From NCBI GenBank assembly GCA_015163845.1, contig JAAOII010000050.1, positions 1 to 8,606 of the forward strand: a stretch of DNA of 8,606 nt, given 5' to 3'. Positions 6,656-8,606 of this stretch are shown here, one piece after another. This DNA is from Candidatus Portiera sp. (GTDB taxonomy: Bacteria; Pseudomonadota; Gammaproteobacteria; CBDBNL01; JAAOII01). A model generated the notes under the pieces. The model searched no databases. It was not told the origin of the DNA and worked only from the letters and a program-made list of their open reading frames with translations. A program made the position numbers and the translations under genes. Position 1 is the first letter of the stretch. Each line of letters starts with the position of its first letter.

Positions 6656-6664
6656 ATTATAGCA
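6656..6664 (-). promoter_or_regulatory. Predicted promoter (extended -10) for the hisB-mla-murA-hisG operon
   Basis: Reading the minus strand, TGCTATAAT is a perfect extended -10 with consensus hexamer. Transcription would begin near 6649, leaving a leader of about 16 bases with the AAAGG ribosome binding site. No good -35 is present at the usual spacing; that position is occupied by tandem repeats, so the extended -10 would have to carry recognition. It is the only convincing promoter seen for the whole minus-strand operon in this window. Confidence 0.6.
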
Positions 6665-6714
6665 TAGTAGCATAGCAGCATAGCAGCATAGTAGGGCATA
6701 AGGCATAAGGCATA
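6661..6714. repeat. 8-bp then 7-bp tandem repeat array at the hisB promoter
   Basis: On the plus strand there are four 8-bp units, AGCATAGT, AGCATAGC, AGCATAGC and AGCATAGT (6661-6692). A transitional AGGGCATA and two 7-bp units AGGCATA follow (6693-6714). On the minus strand the 8-bp unit reads like TGCTATGC, and the array runs straight into the TGCTATAAT promoter element, which overlaps the first unit. Each unit therefore looks like a damaged copy of the -10. Confidence 0.88.
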
Positions 6715-6817
6715 AAAGAAAGAACTACTCACGCTTAAATTTATTTTTCTTAAATGGAAATCTTCTAAATGCCTAATAACCATAGCTATCTAACGGAAAG
6801 ATATTATGTGGTTTTTA

Positions 6818-6826
6818 TGCTATAAT
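6818..6826 (+). promoter_or_regulatory. Predicted promoter (extended -10) for the lipoprotein gene
   Basis: TGCTATAAT on the plus strand is a perfect extended -10, giving a predicted start near 6833. The -35 position (about 6798-6803, AAGATA) does not match consensus. It shares the 12-mer ATGCTATAATTA with the opposite-facing hisB promoter, forming an inverted pair about 150 bp apart. Confidence 0.5.
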
Positions 6827-6843
6827 TACTTTTATATGTAGGG

Positions 6844-6849
6844 TATAAT
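6844..6849 (+). promoter_or_regulatory. Second possible -10 box upstream of the leader ORF
   Basis: TATAAT matches the -10 consensus, but no -35 or extended TG is seen. Transcription from it would start about 3-4 bases before the ATG at 6860, giving an almost leaderless message for the small ORF there. In an AT-rich region a chance match is possible. Confidence 0.3.
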
Positions 6850-6859
6850 CTCTTTATAT

Positions 6860-6955
6860 ATGACAGAAATAGATATGAATTGCAACGACAATACACTTGA
6901 CAATATGAGTGTTCTACTTAGATCAACTCAATCTATGATTATTAATCTTCAATGA
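6860..6955 (+). CDS. Possible 31-residue leader peptide overlapping the lipoprotein start
   Basis: An ATG at 6860 opens 31 codons (beginning MTEIDMNCND, ending MIINLQ) that stop at TGA 6953-6955. This stop overlaps the ATG at 6952 of the lipoprotein frame as ATGA, the classic layout for translational coupling. A further in-frame ATG lies at 6875. No Shine-Dalgarno sequence is visible at a suitable distance, though a TATAAT at 6844-6849 could yield a near-leaderless message. The peptide has no recognised family, membrane segment or run of one amino acid that would mark an attenuator. It may be a regulatory leader, a small protein, or chance. Which one cannot be told from sequence alone. Confidence 0.3.
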   Translation: MTEIDMNCNDNTLDNMSVLLRSTQSMIINLQ

Positions 6956-8606
6956 AAATTAAAACTATGCAACTAGCTACTAATATTATGCAAACAATTA
7001 AGCAAACAATTAAGCAAACAATTAAGCAAACAATTATGAAAAACTTTAATTTATCCATCCCAGCCATTAATGGGAATAATATATCCGTGCTTATATTAAC
7101 TCTCATGACAGTCGCACTAACCGCCTGTAGCGGAGGAGGCGGTTCAACATCACCCCCCCCACCAACTTCCCCAAATATACTAGCCACTTTGAGTCCAGCT
7201 GCAATAACTTTGGAATGGGCTGCATCGCCTGGTGCCACTTCCTATAATGTTAGTCGCAGTGGTGGCTTCCAGAATGCCAAGGTCGCGACACCTATCTACG
7301 TAGATAGCGCAAATCTAGAGGAAGGAACAACCTATAACTACACAATTCTTGCCTGTAAGGTTCTCGACTGCTCAGCTCACGCATCCTTGTCGGTTGATTA
7401 TACCATCCTAGATGCCCCAACTGGCTTAAATGCCACTCGCTCTTCAGATAAAATCACCCTACAATGGAACAATGTCGCTGGAGCTGATCGCTATAAGATC
7501 ATACGCAGTAACGGAATTACTCAATCGGATGCAATGAGCTCTACTAACAGCTACACAGATAGAAAGAACCTTGTTTTAGGAACAATCTATGTCTACACAA
7601 TTCTTGCCTGCACGAATAAAGGTGTGGTTTGCTCAGCCCCAACTTCCTTAAGGCCCTTGGTAGTTGATTATTCCGTTCCAGCAGCCCCACTCGTAGCTCC
7701 CACTCGCCTCTCAGATAGTGTTGTTCTACAATGGGCGAGTATTGCTGATGCAGATTACTATCGTATTATACACAAAGGTAGGGACATAGCTGACAGTGTC
7801 ATAGCTGACAGTGTCACGTTCCTAACCTACACAGATGATGCTGCTCCACAAGGCGAAAGTTATACTTACCTAGTTAGCGCATGTAATGATGTAGGTTGTT
7901 CTACATCTATAGATGTGGTGGTTGATGATGCTACACCATCAGTTTTACCACCTCAAGATCTAACCGCCACTCTCAGTCCAAATAATGTGATACTAAGATG
8001 GACTGCTGGAACTGATGGCATCACTTACTATAATATCAGCCGTAGCAATGGAACTGATACTTTAATATTGGAAGCCAACTTGAGTGCCACTGTTGCAACT
8101 TATATAGATACTACTCCTATGTTAGGAACTGACTATACCTACAGGGTAAGTGCTTGTAATCTAGGCAACTGTTCTTCTCCCGCAAGTTTAGTAGTTAATT
8201 ACCGGGCTCCAGGTATGCCTTCCATTCGCCTAAGAGAAATAACCCCCATTTCTTTGACGCTCTCTTGGTCCCCAGTTGCTGCTGCAACTTATTACCGAGT
8301 ATATAGAAATGGCGCTAGGATTGGAGGAGATACCGTAATCTCAACGACTAACTATCTTGACAGCGGCTTGACTCCTAACACCTCCTATAGTTATACAATA
8401 GATGCCTGCAATGAGAGTGGCTGTTCGGATCAATCAGCCCCAATGAGTGCAAGCACTCTCGCGGCAGGAGCAGACCCAGTCCCAGGTGTGCCTTCCATTA
8501 GCAGTGTAGGATCTGCAGCCCCCACCTCATTGACGATCTCTTGGAATCTAGATCCAGCTGCAACTTACTACCGAGTATATAGAAATGGCACTAGGATTGG
8601 AGAAGA
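6952..8606 (+). CDS. Predicted lipoprotein with tandem fibronectin type III-like modules (3' end outside window)
   Basis: The frame is open for 551 codons to the window edge. Numbered from the ATG at 6952, a hydrophobic stretch (44-58, ISVLILTLMTVALTA) ends in lipobox LTAC, with Cys59 the predicted lipidated residue. A SGGGGSTSPPPP linker follows, then at least six modules of about 80-92 residues (starting near 7168, 7411, 7678, 7936, 8206 and 8476). Each has the Fn3 pattern of a Trp strand (ITLEW, ITLQW, VVLQW, VILRW, LTLSW, LTISW), and a Tyr-rich strand. In modules 1-5 a YxYxxxAC...C end is also seen; module 6 is cut before that point. The product is probably a cell-surface or periplasmic lipoprotein for binding or adhesion; no enzyme domain is seen. 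The start is uncertain among 6952, 6967, 6988 and 7036. The last gives the most normal signal peptide (MKNFNLS..., Cys at 31). The ATG at 6952 overlaps an upstream ORF. No start has a clear ribosome binding site. Confidence 0.85.
   Translation, partial: MKIKTMQLATNIMQTIKQTIKQTIKQTIMKNFNLSIPAINGNNISVLILTLMTVALTACSGGGGSTSPPPPTSPNILATLSPAAITLEWAASPGATSYNVSRSGGFQNAKVATPIYVDSANLEEGTTYNYTILACKVLDCSAHASLSVDYTILDAPTGLNATRSSDKITLQWNNVAGADRYKIIRSNGITQSDAMSSTNSYTDRKNLVLGTIYVYTILACTNKGVVCSAPTSLRPLVVDYSVPAAPLVAPTRLSDSVVLQWASIADADYYRIIHKGRDIADSVIADSVTFLTYTDDAAPQGESYTYLVSACNDVGCSTSIDVVVDDATPSVLPPQDLTATLSPNNVILRWTAGTDGITYYNISRSNGTDTLILEANLSATVATYIDTTPMLGTDYTYRVSACNLGNCSSPASLVVNYRAPGMPSIRLREITPISLTLSWSPVAAATYYRVYRNGARIGGDTVISTTNYLDSGLTPNTSYSYTIDACNESGCSDQSAPMSASTLAAGADPVPGVPSISSVGSAAPTSLTISWNLDPAATYYRVYRNGTRIGE
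6991..7035. repeat. 12-bp tandem repeat (3.75 copies) ahead of the lipoprotein signal peptide
   Basis: Perfect copies of CAAACAATTAAG at 6991-7002, 7003-7014 and 7015-7026, plus a partial CAAACAATT at 7027-7035 that runs directly into the ATG at 7036. If translated from an upstream ATG it encodes a repeated QTIK tetrapeptide. If the true start is 7036 it forms the leader of the message. Confidence 0.95.
7153..7160. repeat. C8 homopolymer in the lipoprotein linker
   Basis: Eight consecutive C bases encode part of the SPPPP linker a few codons after the lipobox Cys. In an otherwise AT-rich region this is the longest C run noticed. A gain or loss of one base would shift the frame of the whole Fn3 region. 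Confidence 0.85.
7786..7815. repeat. 15-bp in-frame tandem duplication in Fn3 module 3
   Basis: Two exact copies of ATAGCTGACAGTGTC lie at 7786-7800 and 7801-7815, encoding IADSV twice in a row. The position corresponds to the middle of module 3, between the RIIHKGRD strand and TFLTYTD. In the other modules this loop is shorter or different in sequence. Confidence 0.92.
8206..8606. repeat. Recently duplicated Fn3 modules 5 and 6
   Basis: The 50 bases at 8281-8330 and 8557-8606 differ at only three positions, with a period of about 276 bp (92 codons). The module starts at 8209 and 8482 (CCAGGT.TGCCTTCCATT) are also nearly identical. The earlier modules share far less DNA identity; modules 1 and 2 share only a short block around TACACAATTCTTGCCTG (7339 and 7588). 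This indicates recent tandem expansion at the right-hand end of the visible gene. Confidence 0.85.

Larger units (their letters stand above)
6634..6951. other. Divergent intergenic region between hisB and the lipoprotein gene
   Basis: About 318 bp separates the two divergent genes. It holds an extended -10 for each direction, an 8/7-bp tandem repeat array next to the hisB promoter, and a possible 31-codon leader ORF on the plus strand. The stretch from about 6715 to 6810 is AT-rich, and I recognise no operator, hairpin terminator or RNA gene in it. Confidence 0.6.

Noticed and set aside
6715..6860. Rho-independent terminator or riboswitch between the divergent genes
   Set aside because: I found no GC-rich hairpin followed by a T run, and neither flanking gene ends here. 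No conserved riboswitch core was recognised.
6661..7035. CRISPR-like repeats
   Set aside because: The units are 7-12 bp and directly adjacent with no spacers of constant length, and no cas genes are present. These are simple tandem repeats.
6942..7238. 98-codon minus-strand ORF with a repeated IVCL hydrophobic segment
   Set aside because: It lies antisense to the lipoprotein start. Its apparent membrane segment is simply the reverse reading of the 12-bp repeat, and nothing else in it resembles a protein family.

Overview
The window looks like an AT-rich proteobacterial chromosome segment. Gammaproteobacteria or a beta/gamma relative is most likely, because the run mlaFEDCB-ibaG-murA-hisG is a conserved cluster in those groups. 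The lineage cannot be named more closely from this sequence.

Region 1 (1-6633, all minus strand) reads as one long operon. In transcription order it is hisB, mlaF, mlaE, mlaD, mlaC, mlaB, ibaG, murA, hisG, and then a short-chain dehydrogenase (SDR)-like gene that runs off the left edge. Spacings are very tight: 0-1 bp for hisB/mlaF/mlaE, a 1-base stop/start overlap for mlaD/mlaC, and under 50 bp everywhere else. MlaF (ATPase), MlaE (permease), MlaD (MCE ring), MlaB (STAS subunit) and MlaC (periplasmic lipid shuttle) form the inner-membrane and periplasmic parts of the phospholipid transport system that maintains outer-membrane lipid asymmetry. The outer-membrane partner MlaA is not in the window. 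MurA starts peptidoglycan synthesis and IbaG is a BolA-type iron-sulfur partner protein, so most of the operon serves the cell envelope. Two histidine genes, hisB and hisG, flank this envelope block. A short-form HisG implies that hisZ lies elsewhere. The SDR-like gene sits where hisD often follows hisG, and it has lost nearly all canonical SDR motifs.

Region 2 (6634-6951) is a divergent intergenic region. Each direction has an extended -10 sequence (TGCTATAAT). The one serving hisB is fused to an 8-bp tandem repeat array. A possible 31-codon leader ORF overlaps the next plus-strand start by ATGA.

Region 3 (6952-8606, plus strand, open at the right edge) encodes a predicted lipoprotein. It has a Gly-rich/Pro linker followed by at least six fibronectin type III-like modules. 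The five modules seen in full each carry a Cys pair near the C-terminal end.

The most unusual theme is the density of short tandem duplications. There are 12-bp arrays just ahead of the signal peptides of both exported proteins (MlaC and the lipoprotein), 13- and 15-bp duplications spanning the stop codons of hisG and mlaE, a 15-bp in-frame duplication in Fn3 module 3, an 8/7-bp array at the hisB promoter, and a C8 tract after the lipobox. No mobile element, RNA gene, CRISPR array or defence gene was recognised.
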